DNA of 64,000 bases. Source: Arthrinium phaeospermum (lineage: Eukaryota; Ascomycota; Sordariomycetes; Amphisphaeriales; Apiosporaceae). The first letter of the stretch is position 1. Each line of letters begins with the position of its first letter. Positions 24,701 to 35,573 of the stretch are shown in pieces. Below the pieces are notes generated by a model, which had not been told where the DNA came from, made no database searches, and saw nothing but the letters and a program-made list of their open reading frames with translations. The stretch covers positions 310,001-374,000 of the forward strand of contig QYRS01000009.1 in assembly GCA_006503535.1 (NCBI GenBank), given 5' to 3'. Made by a program: the position numbers and the translations under genes.

Positions 24701-25225
24701 ATGCCTGATGAGTGCCCTAAGCACGTTTGTTGCAGTTTTGACATCGCTCAGCTGGGTTGAGCCCTTTTCAATGTCGGACTTGTACAGTTGCTGGACAGCA
24801 TCTGGAACTGACCCTTGAAACGTGAGGAGGCCCAAAGCTAACGCCCGTAGTGCCTGGATGGTAGTTCTTCTCAAGGGGTCGTTGAACGAGAAAAGGAAAC
24901 TCGCTGTACGGAGGCTGCGACCTTGTAGATACCCGGCGACTGCAGATGTGGCAACTGTCTTGCCAGCACCAGGGGGCGCCAACAGAACCAAAGTCGTCGA
25001 CTTCCTGGCCTTCAGCCATGTCTCAAACTCATTTTGTTGGAGTAGCCATTTGCAAGTATGGGGATGGGGCATCTTCAAATGTGCTTGCTGCTCGTGGTCT
25101 GCATCCCCCTTGATCCAGGAGACAACATGACTTTTCACATCGTCCCCTTCAGTGGGCTGTTTACCAATTTCCGAAGCCATATGGTTGTGTGATTTCAGAT
25201 CGACCATCAATGCAGTACTGATCAA
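21765..25225 (-). pseudogene. NACHT-domain STAND gene frameshifted by a 53-bp tandem duplication
   Basis: Two abutting minus-strand frames (25225-23987, 412 codons; 23990-21765, 741 codons) are parts of one gene. The first has the STAND core: APPGAGKTVATSAVAGYL (Walker A), VHIILDGLDECRD (Walker B), FTSRPEREIRHHL, and the arm motif leading to LLRFIHKSA. At that point a perfect 53-bp direct repeat (23971-24023 and 24024-24076) shifts the frame by two bases, and a stop follows 11 codons later. The second frame re-reads RFIHKSA and continues as a long C-terminal region. This region has no WD, ankyrin or TPR repeats I can recognise but has an acidic Ser/Asp stretch (ESGSDSDSDSYSDSS). Without the duplication the product would be about 1,135 residues. 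The start is uncertain; MASEIGK (25183) is an alternative, and an upstream exon may exist. As it stands, it should give only the truncated NTPase. Confidence 0.85.
23971..24076. repeat. Perfect 53-bp tandem duplication
   Basis: Two identical head-to-tail copies run from GATTTGTGTATG to GGGAGGGAGCG. The unit is not a multiple of three, so the second copy destroys the NACHT reading frame. The lack of any difference between copies suggests a recent event or an assembly artefact. Confidence 0.93.
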
Positions 25226-26058
25226 TTTTAAAGGCGATTTGGCTCTTTAGGTCCTTTCCCAAACGAATATATTGACTTGGTAAGGAACTCACTCGATAGT
25301 GAGGATGCGAGAGACATGGTATGGTGACGTCAGCCTTCGTTTTGCACATTACTGGGTTTCCTTTCTGCCTTCGGAGCTATCCCTATGGAGGGTGACATTC
25401 TCAGCGGATGTAGCAAGCCGTATGCCAAGGTGCAACTGCCGACGAGCTTGCCTCGCAAGGCATCATCCCCCCGCTTCCTTCTCCCCCAATAAGGAGCACA
25501 GATAGGCCATGTAAGATCTGCGACGCTTACGTGGCTGGCGGCCTCTCCGAACAGGTTTGTTTAGAAGGCTTGTTTTCACCGCTCCTGTTGCGTCACCCAT
25601 ATCTTTACAAATCGCAAATGTGTCTTTCCATAGAGCGAGTCATTGGTGCCTGGCAGAGCCTCATCATACTCACCCCACGTCCTGCCTAAACTCCGGTAAG
25701 CTGAATTTCTACATGAACTGATCCAGCATTCTATCGAATCATGGAAGATTGCTTTATCTCAGTGAGCCGGAATTGTATACATGGTGGTTCTTCTGGCGCA
25801 CCTATCTGATCTCACCAGCGCATGATGTCCGTCAGTGCTATAAATCACTGGGGAGAATTCAACATATCATAGTTGTGTTTGCCATCTGATCCAGATGTGT
25901 TCCTCATCGTTACCCTAACAAACGTATTACGTTTCCCAGCGAGATACTGCTGCCTTCATACTCATGTCGCAGACCTGCTTATCCTGCGGCCTTTTCCCAC
26001 CTTTTCCTTAGACAAGTATTCCAACTTTAGCCTCAGCATTCTTGTGTCTTCAGTCATT
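25226..26058. other. Divergent intergenic region
   Basis: This separates the NACHT remnant (minus) and the AAA+ gene (plus). The AAA+ frame is open back to 25873, but that part is hydrophobic, unlike the family N-terminus, and is probably 5' UTR. No other feature is supported. Confidence 0.5.
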
Positions 26059-27975
26059 ATGAGCCATCAAACAGACAGCGGTTCGCATGCCGAAACTATA
26101 TTGAAATGTGAAATCAAAACCTGGCATACCCGCGAAGATGGAAAAGGCAACAAGCTCCGCGTGGCCCTGGAAGGTGATGATGCAAATGTGGACGATGATT
26201 CCGGAAGCCATGCCCTAGTTCTCGATCGGGTGTTCGACAGGAAAGGACACTTGATCTCGACCACACTCACTGTCAATTCATACCATATCCTACAAGCATT
26301 GAAGGATGTTGTGCGCAGCTATCCAACAGTTGCGGCCAATTTCACTGAGCCTTTCGACATGTCCAGCCCTTTCCAGATGCTTTACCACCACTGGGAGGAT
26401 CTGGATGTCCATAAGGCTGTTCTATGTGACGAAGAAGATGACGACGCCCGCATGCACCTCAACCTTCTGCTCGGATTCATGGAGTCGGAGCTCGGCAGCT
26501 CCAAAAGATCAATCGAAAGACAGTTCGCTAGCGGACGCTGTGAATTCAGCAATGTATGGCTCTTGTTCAAGCCCGGTGATGTAGTCATTACGCACTTCAA
26601 CACTCATGCTTGGTTGCTGAGAGTGAACAAAACTGCGTACAAGGAGAACTACAGAAAGGGAAAGTGGCTGGAGTTGCAGTGTACGCACACCGGACATGAT
26701 GGCAAGAGTCCTGCCGAGACGAAACATATAATCGAAATCTACGAGAGAGACAGCTTCGCCCAGGGTCACCCTGAGGACATCGTCAAGCTCCCAGCCTACC
26801 CGCGGAGATACCATACCGAGGATGGGGCACTAGAGGAGCGCCTGCGCGCGAGAGGCGACCGATATATGACGATAGTCAACACTGTCTCGGTGAAGAATTA
26901 TGACGGAGCTGCTGAGTATCTCAAGGAAATACCTCCCGAGTTTTTCCACCCTCAGCAGACGAGCGATTGGCAGGTCTGGTGTTCCTACGCCGAGAAAGGC
27001 CGAGTCGTATTCGATTTGGCATCGTACCTTGAAGAGCAATACGGCCCGGAAACATCCAAGCCAAATGATGGATATACGCTCGACATGGCTCTGTGCCCTC
27101 CGTACGCCTTTGGGTATTCGTGCAGTCGTAAGACGTGGGGCCGATACCTCATCTCCAACGTTCGGGTAGCCACCTGGAGACCAGACCCCATGTCCAGCCT
27201 GGAACTGCAGACGAACCAGAAAATGCTGATCCAAGCTCTAGTCTCGTCCCATAATTTCGCCAATCGCGACCGCGACCAGGCGGAGCAGAAAGGCAAAGGC
27301 CTGGTCATCCTGCTGCACGGCCCCCCCGGCTCGGGCAAGACCCTGACGGCCGAGTGCGCCGCCGAGCTCTCGCAGCGGGCCCTGCTCAGCTGCTCCATGT
27401 CGGAGCTCAACAAGCACAACAGCGCGTGGTACTTCGAGCGGCGCCTGGCGCAGGTCCTGCAGCTGGCGACGACCTGGAAGGCCGTGGTGCTGCTTGACGA
27501 GGCCGACGTCTTCCTCGAGGCCCGGCAGAGCGACTCGCCCGCCCACCAGGAGCGCAACGCGCTCGTGGCCGTGTTCTTGCGGCACCTCGAGTACTTCTCG
27601 GGCATCGTGTTCTTGACGACCAACCGCATTCATGTTTTTGATGCCGCCATGAGATCGAGAGTTCACTTGGCGCTGGGATATCATGAACCAGGGGCAGCCG
27701 CACGACGGGCCATATGGAGCTACAATATCCACCAGCTTCCGAAGGACCAGGTAGATGCGAGCCTCGGAGAGATGCTCGACCGCCTTGCTTCCGAGGCCTT
27801 GAATGGCCGTGAGATTGCGAATACGGTGGCGACGGCGAATACGTTTGCTCGTTCTAGAAAGGAGCCACTCCAATTTCATCACATCGAGACGGTCTTGGCT
27901 GTGCGCAGGGATTTTGAGATGGTTTTGGGGAATGTCAAGACGGCTGAGGGAATCGGGCCTCAATCATGTAGTTGA
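26059..27975 (+). CDS. AAA+ ATPase with fungal N-terminal DUF7025-type domain
   Basis: This is a single-exon protein of 638 residues from the ATG at 26059 (MSHQTDSG). An in-frame start at 25873 would add 62 hydrophobic residues and is less likely. The N-terminal half matches the fungal DUF7025 pattern, with FKPGDVVITHF and KGKWLELQC near residues 170-215. The C-terminal AAA module has Walker A HGPPGSGKTLTAE, Walker B VVLLDEADVFLE, sensor GIVFLTTNR and the arginine-finger area MRSRVHLALGYH. Proteins of this architecture are abundant in Pezizomycotina and have no settled function; an ATP-driven remodelling role is inferred from the AAA fold. Codon use becomes very GC-rich over the AAA core (27280-27610) compared with the N-terminal half. 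It looks intact. Confidence 0.85.
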   Translation: MSHQTDSGSHAETILKCEIKTWHTREDGKGNKLRVALEGDDANVDDDSGSHALVLDRVFDRKGHLISTTLTVNSYHILQALKDVVRSYPTVAANFTEPFDMSSPFQMLYHHWEDLDVHKAVLCDEEDDDARMHLNLLLGFMESELGSSKRSIERQFASGRCEFSNVWLLFKPGDVVITHFNTHAWLLRVNKTAYKENYRKGKWLELQCTHTGHDGKSPAETKHIIEIYERDSFAQGHPEDIVKLPAYPRRYHTEDGALEERLRARGDRYMTIVNTVSVKNYDGAAEYLKEIPPEFFHPQQTSDWQVWCSYAEKGRVVFDLASYLEEQYGPETSKPNDGYTLDMALCPPYAFGYSCSRKTWGRYLISNVRVATWRPDPMSSLELQTNQKMLIQALVSSHNFANRDRDQAEQKGKGLVILLHGPPGSGKTLTAECAAELSQRALLSCSMSELNKHNSAWYFERRLAQVLQLATTWKAVVLLDEADVFLEARQSDSPAHQERNALVAVFLRHLEYFSGIVFLTTNRIHVFDAAMRSRVHLALGYHEPGAAARRAIWSYNIHQLPKDQVDASLGEMLDRLASEALNGREIANTVATANTFARSRKEPLQFHHIETVLAVRRDFEMVLGNVKTAEGIGPQSCS

Positions 27976-28116
27976 GGGTAGGTGGCGTGGTTAGAAAACG
28001 TTTCCCTTATTGGTATAAGAGTATTGGGCATGGTCATACATAACAATACTTGATCTAATCTAGATCGGAAAAGACCCGTTGTCTTGAACACCCTCACTTT
28101 CCCAGTTATTAAGGCA

Positions 28117-29769
28117 TTATTCCCACACCCCCCACGGCTTTTCAAACGTCGGGTCGAACCCGTCGCGCTCCACGCCAAACCCCTCCCGTATCTTGTTGGG
28201 TGATCTTTCCGGCTCGCTTCCAAAGGGGTTCGGCCCATCATCGTAGAGAAACCTTCCCACCTCATCCTCGACGCAGATCACGCGTTCTATCCCGGTCCAT
28301 AGCCCTTCCTGATTGCCCACGGCGATAACCACCCTCGGCCTTTCGTGTGCGGGTCGATCGCGCCAGTTCAGTCGCTCGCGCATGTCGCAGAGTAGACTCC
28401 GATAACTCCCGTCGCCATAGAAGCGCAGGTTGCCCAACTCCACCGACCGCAACAAAGGCGGTACGGCGGCCAAAAGCGCCATCAAGTCGCCCTGGAACAG
28501 GTGAAAGCCGTTCAGCCCCAAATGCCGCAGCCGCGGCCAGCGCTCGACGGGGCATAGGTCACGAAACCGCAGTGCGTCCTCCTCGGGCGGTGGCGCGAGG
28601 TCGTCGACGAAGCCCGGGCCAAAGTCCTGGTTCGGCGTCAAGTCCGTCGCGAGGCGCACGTGTTCCAACCCCTCGGCGCCACCCAGAAGACGGCGCAGGT
28701 GCCCGCTACGGAAAGGCGGACGGTCGGCCCCCCATTGCTCCCAGGCGACAAGCAAGGCCAGGTCAAGGCAGCGGAAACCAGGTGTGCGCACAAGGGCGGC
28801 GAGGTTCCGGTACTCTTCGCACGCCGGGTCGTCGAAGAGGCGCCAGTTGAGGCCCGTGGGAAGCCCGTGCGCGTCTATCACCAGCTCGGACACCCCGTGG
28901 TCGCGCGAGGCCAGGGCATGCAAGACGGCCGAAACGCCGCGCCAGCGCGCCTTGTGCGCATCATCCCACGGCGGCGCTTTGGCGGGCGTCGAGACCGCAT
29001 TGCTCCCCATCGGCCAGCCGCGCGGGATGGGGTAGTTGAAGCCCCAGGGAAAAGCGCGGATCATAGGGGTTTGGTAGAGCGGTTCGTACAGAAGTCCATG
29101 CGCGGCCGCGGTGACGGTGATGCGGCGGAGGGCGGGAAAGCGCGCCAGCCCGTACGCTAGGGCATCGACGTCTGCCTGCGTGGCCAGTACCCTGTCCTGT
29201 TGTATGAGAAGACCTTGATAATATGCATAGGACACGGGGAAGGGTAGCTGCTCCTCTGCCTGTTTGTCGCGGTGATGGTGCTGCGGGAGAGCGGTGCTGT
29301 AGTGCGCCGGGTGATCGATGTAGTCGTTCTGACGGCCTGCTATTGCGGTGAGATTTGACTCACATCCTCGGACGAACCAAATGGGAGACGCTTCGGGGTC
29401 TTTTAGACCGTATCGCTCAAAGAAGTCCTCTGGGTCATATTGTGGATCATACCCCTCGTCATCTTCGACGTCCCCGGGGACGTCTCCATGAGCTGGCAGA
29501 ATCGCATCGTCCCAGATGAGCTCGGTGATCTGAGCGCGATATGTGTCATGGTTGGCGATGGCGCGAAAAACATCGACATTTCTCTCATTGGCTGATAAGA
29601 ACACACGGGTAATATGCAAAGGCGTCTTGTCTCTTAAACGCGAGCAGGTGAGACGTAGGCGCTTCCTTTCGCAATTGCTCAAGCTAGAGAGAACGAGGTT
29701 ATGGATCTCGGGGGGAAGACACGTCAATTGCGCATGGGTCGGCATGGTGTGGTCCCGGCCTTGAAGCAT
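28117..29769 (-). CDS. F-box domain protein
   Basis: This is a single-exon protein of 550 residues, or 542 if MPTHAQ (29745) is used. The N-terminus reads LTCLPPEIHNLVLSSLSNCERKRLRLTCSRLRD in two overlapping parts, a typical fungal F-box. Such domains bind Skp1 and recruit substrates to SCF ubiquitin ligases. The rest is a long region with leucine-rich stretches (ALAYGLARFPALRRITV, LRHLGLNGFHLF, LLRSVELGNLRF) as in leucine-rich-repeat-like F-box proteins, probably the substrate-binding part. The substrate is unknown. The gene ends about 140 bp from the convergent AAA+ gene. No break seen. Confidence 0.8.
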   Translation of the reverse strand: MLQGRDHTMPTHAQLTCLPPEIHNLVLSSLSNCERKRLRLTCSRLRDKTPLHITRVFLSANERNVDVFRAIANHDTYRAQITELIWDDAILPAHGDVPGDVEDDEGYDPQYDPEDFFERYGLKDPEASPIWFVRGCESNLTAIAGRQNDYIDHPAHYSTALPQHHHRDKQAEEQLPFPVSYAYYQGLLIQQDRVLATQADVDALAYGLARFPALRRITVTAAAHGLLYEPLYQTPMIRAFPWGFNYPIPRGWPMGSNAVSTPAKAPPWDDAHKARWRGVSAVLHALASRDHGVSELVIDAHGLPTGLNWRLFDDPACEEYRNLAALVRTPGFRCLDLALLVAWEQWGADRPPFRSGHLRRLLGGAEGLEHVRLATDLTPNQDFGPGFVDDLAPPPEEDALRFRDLCPVERWPRLRHLGLNGFHLFQGDLMALLAAVPPLLRSVELGNLRFYGDGSYRSLLCDMRERLNWRDRPAHERPRVVIAVGNQEGLWTGIERVICVEDEVGRFLYDDGPNPFGSEPERSPNKIREGFGVERDGFDPTFEKPWGVWE

Positions 29770-30282
29770 CGTGCAAGTGCGACGAGGTTAAAGATTTCAA
29801 TTTAATGGGAAAAGCGAGCATCTTAAGTACCTAGGTGTGTAAAGTGCCTGCACAGTTTCTTGGGAAGAGGTAGGGAAGTACTTGCAGGTGATTGGTAAGT
29901 TACATGTACCTAGGTAGATCCATGCACCTACCCTCATCAGTGCAGGTGGGGCTTCGGTAAGAAAATAAAGGGCCTTATGCGGAGAAATTATCTCCTAGGC
30001 CCAATTCTTAATGCAGCCGCTCGTTACTAATTATAACCGTTGACTTTTACTACCTATTACAGAAAGTGCGCCCGAATAAAGCTCCTAGATGTTTTTCTAA
30101 AGGACCTGAATAGAATCTATCTGTCCTTGTATACCTAGGTAACCGTGGTTGGGTCCATATGGTTGCAAGTCCTAGTAAACTTCAGATAGCCCCGGTTCCA
30201 CAACCTGTTATACAACCAAAAGATGGAGTAAGGCGGGTCGACAAGAGGGAAGTAGGTGTACCTAGATGCAGCAGGCGAGAAG
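29770..30282. other. Intergenic region with three ACCTAGGT palindromes
   Basis: The 8-bp palindrome ACCTAGGT occurs at 29829-29836, 29908-29915 and 30133-30140, with a half-copy near 30259. Two more perfect copies lie at 45844-45851 and 46744-46751. No gene is seen here. Confidence 0.6.
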
Positions 30283-33200
30283 TTAGCATCTAGAACGGGT
30301 AAGAGCAGCGATAAGGGGTGATGGACGGGGCAATACGGACCTTCTGGTGCTGTACATGGTGTCGAAACTGGCTAGCGCGTTGCGTGAAATGGTGTCGAGC
30401 ATGACGCGTATGTACTCCTTCCACTCGGCCTGCAAATTTGGGAGGGTCATGACCGTGTTCGTCTGCTGGGAAAACCAGGTGTCAAATTCGCCAAGTCGGT
30501 CGTAGATTCCCTCGTACGTAGCGCAGAACTTGGGCCAGACCTCTGGATGGTTCATGTAGTAGAAGTTCATGCCGAACTCCTTGACCGACTGCAGTTGCTG
30601 TTCTTGCGACATGTCGTTGTAAGTTTCGGGGACCGTGGTTCTCAGGTGGGTGAACATCTGAGCGGGTTCAAAGTTTTGTCAGTAACGCCATCACTCTTGA
30701 CTTTGTAGCGATAGAAGCTGCCAGGAATCAAGAAAGGTCAGAACCACTCACGTTTCCTTTTTTCAGATTAGGCCTCGCGAGGTAAACCGTAAGACGGTCG
30801 AGATGTGCGATGCTGCCCAGCTCCGCCAGTAAAATGTAGATAAATCTGGTGTGTGTGCCGTCAAGGAAGAAAGTATTGGACATGAAACGAACAATGTAAT
30901 ACTTGATGGCTTGGCAGGTCGCCTTGGGTCTGAAAGTGCTCGGAGCTGGGTTTTGACTGGGGACGGCACCTTTGGCGAGCCACTCATCGAAGAAATCACC
31001 GATTACCTGTCCTTCAAATACATGTTCGGCTGTAGATGCAAGCCTCGGTCAGCTTCTGCCCATTCTCGGTACGTAGAAAAAGAAGTTCAGAACCCAACAC
31101 GTAGGTGTGAATGAGGGAAGTAATACTTTGGTAGTCTGCGCGTACTAGGGCGCCAGATGGAAGTCTAATCCTGTCCGCTGCCGCCGTACGGCTGACGGCC
31201 CAAGATGAGCAGGAGTCGGATGAGTTACCCCAGTAACTAAAAGAGCAGCTGAGGTTAGCATCGAGAGATCAACAACGTGTTGATAGCTGTTATGAATGGC
31301 GCTTACGCTGAAATTGGGCGCCATTGGCCATTGTTCATATTGGCCCAATCTTTGGTCGGATCCTTGGGGAAGGATGGGTACCGGTAGTTCCCCAGACCCC
31401 ACCAATCGTCACCGCAGAACTTGACATGCTTGTAAGACTTGTTAACCTCGTTGGGATTCGTGGCGCGCTCCTCGATTGAGTGCTTTTCGCGGCTCTCGAT
31501 CCCCTCTCCCGGACGTGCCGAGAGGGAATAACTCGGCCCCGGCCACGGCGTCTCGCCGGCAGGTTGGATGTCGTCGCACTTGGCGCAGTAGGGTATGTCG
31601 CGGAAGCCGAAGGCGCACTGCATGCAGGTGCAGCCGCAGCACTTTTCGCCGTCTTCATCGTCTTCCTCGCAGTTGACGCAGTTGCGACACTTGAACTTGG
31701 GCTCCTTGCTGGAAAAGGCGTTCTTCCCTGTCGTGCCCATGTAGGTCAGCGGGTCAACACCGGCGTAGTCACCGTAGCCCCAGCCCGGCATCAGCCCACC
31801 ACCCCCGCCGCTCTGTCGGCGGGCCATGGGTGCGTCTGGTCCCATATCGTCATGTTCCGCCTCCGTTTCTGACGGGCTGGAAGCATCCGGTGCTGTGGCA
31901 TTGATTTCGGCAACCGCAAAGGCCGGGCGGACCTGAAGAAGCTGCTCTGTGGCGAGAGACCGCTTGTCGTTAATAAGGCCTTTTGCGTTGGGATAGCACA
32001 GGTCTGCATCCGCGGGTCCTTGCTGTTCACTGGGGGTCAGCTATCATGGACTTCACACAACAAAGAACAAGACATACTCGGTCGTATGCCAATTCCACGT
32101 GGAACCTGTCCCAATTCACCGATTCTCTGGTTGAAACGTCAGCCAGCGCGTTCGTCTATTGCCGAAGGTCTTGAACTTACTCATTTTCAATATCTTGATA
32201 GACGTTTGTTCTGGCGACAAGAGAGTAAGCTTGTTTCGCTCAACTAGACATGGAAATGACAATTACTTACATTGTCTCGAGATCGCCACAAGACTCGGCT
32301 GGCCCCGATGGGTAGAATTTGAACACACTCATCGTGTTATAGGTAAGTGACATCTGCCACCGTGGTCAGCAACGAGTAGCGCCATCCGTAACCCCCACAG
32401 GAGAGGCCACTACTCACATCGGGAAGCCCTACGTCCCATTTGAATAACTCGGCGAAAAAGAAGAAATTGACCTTAAGACCGAACTTCACATAGGTCCCTA
32501 TGGCAATCTCACCCCCCTTCCCAGGACTGTTGTAGAGAACATTTTCGCTGGAGACGGAGATCTTGTTTTGCTTGCGATGCTTGTCTTGTTCGTACTCAGA
32601 ATTTGGGTCGGGCGGGGGATAGAAGACCTCGAAATCTCCCAGATCTGAAATGGTACGCGTGCTCATGAGACCATCGAAGGCAGCGGCACTGAATGTGGTG
32701 TCCCTGTGGCTCCCGTTCATTGTTCCCATTTGGTACGTGATCTGGTAGTAGGGCTCGAAGATGACCGACCCGTGGTTGCCTGTGTTGACTGTGTGACCCG
32801 GAAGACTGACTTCTTTCATTTCGTTGAATGCAGGGTTACCTTTGCCCGCCCTCGATATGTCGATTGAACCCATTCCACCAATGGTGTAGGTGAGATCGGT
32901 TTGGCCCGTGATCTTCAGTAAGCCATTGGCTTGCTTCACGTCCAACGAGCCGATTCCGTCCAGAGTAGCCTGTGAGCATCGCGTTAGTCTCATTGCGTAA
33001 CCCGGGGAGGATCGCCTATACTCACAACCATGGAAAACCCGTAGTAGTAGGATGCATCCAAGTCGCCTGTTACATAAGCTCCGAAGCCCTCTTGAAAGTC
33101 GTCCCCTTCCACAACACATTGATCTCCTGTAGTTTGCCAGAACAAAGGAGCGCTCATGTCCTCTTTTATCGAGATGGCGTCGCTCGATTTGTAGTTGAGG

Positions 33201-35573
33201 CCCACACTGTTGGGGCCGGAAGCGCTGTAGGCCTTTTCCCAATCCTGCTTCGTGGGCGCGAAAAAGCGGCTGGCGAGGGCGCTGCCCAGGTCGCGAGATT
33301 GGATACCGGGAGCGTCCACAATGGAATCCCAATATCCCTGAATGTTGGAGTAGTCGAGGCGGATAGACGTGTTTTTGCTATCGCGACGCACGCGCTTCAT
33401 ATTGAAGTCGAAAGAGAACTCATACACCTGCGACTTTGGGCGGTTCCTGCCGCTGCCACCATGGGCGATGGGAAGAGACTGGTCCTGGGCAATCTCGAGG
33501 GACACAGCGCGGGCGAGTGTGTTGGGGGCGCAGTTGTCCGGCATCTCGACGATGGTGCCTTCGACGCCGCGCTCCATGACGCGGAAGCAGCCCTCCATGT
33601 TGTCCGTCATGCACATTACTCTGGCTTTCTGAATCTTGTCTTTCGGTTGCTCGGTTACGTCGGCCGGGCAGTCGAGAAACACAAACGGGTCAGGCAGACC
33701 CTCTCGTTTTCGCAACTGTGTGACGGCAAATGAGTCGCCGGCGACCAGTAAGAACCCAAATGCAGTCTTGCTAGGATTCATCGAGCCTTCAGCTGCAAGG
33801 CTACCGAAGTTGATCAAACCATAGCTTGGTTTAGACTCCTCGGAAGGAAGATATTCTTTGGGAAACAGGTGCTCAAGGTCCACTAGTGCGAAGGGGTTGT
33901 CGATAGCGGCGATGTGTTTGCCATCAGAGACTGCATTGAGGGCATCGAGGCTGTTGTCATCAAGGTCGACAGCCCAAACCATGAGGCCCCCAAGCCCTAT
34001 TCTGTTAGCGTAATTGATCTTGGCTCTGAATGTCGCCTCGTCATCAAACGAAATCCAGCTGCTGTTTCCGTAAACCAGATACCGGACGGCTGCCTCCGTG
34101 TCCAAGTACGATGAGGCCCCGGTACTTTGGATGATTTGCTTGATCTCACGAAAAGAAAGGATACCAGGGGTTGCTGTGCAGGGGCCGGCGTCACCTGGTC
34201 CGCTGAACCCACACCCAGGCTTCCAACATGAAGAGTCGGTTAGTTGGAAAGACCGCCCGTAGAACCCCAAACCTAGAACGAGGTCGGCGGGATTGACTCC
34301 CACCCTCCAAAACTAAATCGGCAAGTGGTCAGTTCCGAAATTCGATGTTTCCCTTAGGCGCTCAACTCACCAAATCAAGCGCAAGGTCAATCTCGGTCAG
34401 ATTGGTGTGGGCCAGGACTTGGCTACCAATTGGGTTGTCTGAGTCCCAAACGCCGTGGAGATCGTAAGACATCAGATTCACCCAGTCAACATATCGAACC
34501 ATGTTCTCGATATCGAAATTTTGCAAGTACCAATAGGAAGTAGGAGCCGTGAAGGTCACGATGTAACTTTTCCCACTGGCTTCGACAGCCGCGCGAAGCT
34601 CTTTAAGCATAGCAGTGTAGTTCACACCGTCTTGCTTCGACCCCCCGCGATCGCCTGCGCCGGGGTACTCCCAGTCGAAATCGACACCATCGTAGCCGTA
34701 CTCGGACAGGAAGCCAAGCAGGTTGCGAATAAATGTGGCCCGATTAGCCTCTGTGGACACCATTGCCGGAAAGATGTTCTGCCAGGGGCCCGGATCGCTA
34801 AAGGTCCACCCCCCAAGAGCGATGATCAACTTGATGTTGGGGTTGCGAGACTTGACGTCACCTATGCTCTTGTACAGTTCGGGCGCAACGCCATCCATGT
34901 TGGTGACCTGGAAAGCCGAGTTGATGTACCCAAAGGCCACGTTAAGATGTGTGAGCAACGTGACGGGGATCTCTCCTGGGCTCATAGTACCACAGGCATG
35001 CTGGTTGTTCCAGGACTCCCAGTATCCAACGATACGCTTCTGAGTATTGGAGGGAGACGCAGAAGGCTTCGGTTGAGGGCAATTCGACTGACAGCCGTCG
35101 CTACAGAATCTGGATCGTGACCATTAGTAGGGTTAAGGAGAAGAGCTGTCGAGGGTGCAAGTGTTCACATACTCGCCGGTCGTGCCGCAGAAGCCGTATT
35201 GGCTACAGCACACATTGAGGGGACAGGTCTGGCCTGGTGTGGCGGCATTTTCACCGCACTCGGCCTTTGCGTCGCAGTTCGACTGGCAGCCATTGCCGCA
35301 GTACTTGGCACCATAGCCGCACCAGCCACTTTCACCACAGCAGGCGCCGTTGGTACATGGGTTGCCGGGACCGCAGGTGTAGCCTTGCTGGCTTGAAGAA
35401 GCAGGGACCGCCCGCGAGAGTAAAGCGCTGCTGTCATATGATGTATTGGAGCTGTGACTGGCCTGGTTGGAAGGAAAACCAAAACCCCAGGTAGGAGTGA
35501 TATGAGACCAAAAGAGGGACACAAGTAAGGAGGTTTGGCATAAGGAACGTAACGAGGCCATAGTTGTGGCCAT
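30283..35573 (-). CDS. Subgroup-C GH18 chitinase, killer-toxin alpha/beta-like, with two CBM18 modules
   Basis: This is a very large secreted chitinase of about 1,550 residues. Exons are 35173-35573, 34371-35109, 33026-34312, 32418-32969, 32271-32353, one or more short exons in 32181-32270, then 32078-32155, 31307-32022, 31127-31236, 30752-31029 and 30283-30657. Apart from the 32.1-32.3 kb zone, all joins are in frame. The order is signal peptide, two cysteine-rich chitin-binding type 1 modules (CGPGNPCTNGACCGESGWCG, then CPLNVCCSQYGFCG), then GH18 with LIIALGGWTF and the catalytic DGVDFDWEY. A long C-terminal region follows with a Cys cluster (CRNCVNCEEDDEDGEKCCGC) and a conserved end (EHVFEGQVIGDFF). 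This architecture is that of fungal chitinases related to the chitinase chain of yeast killer toxins; relatives act on chitin of competitors or during self-remodelling. It is divergent from the LysM gene. No internal LysM is seen. Confidence 0.85.

Noticed and set aside
21765..25225. Two separate adjacent NACHT-related genes
   Set aside because: The second frame lacks its own start region and begins inside the duplicated segment that the first frame also reads, so one broken gene is simpler.
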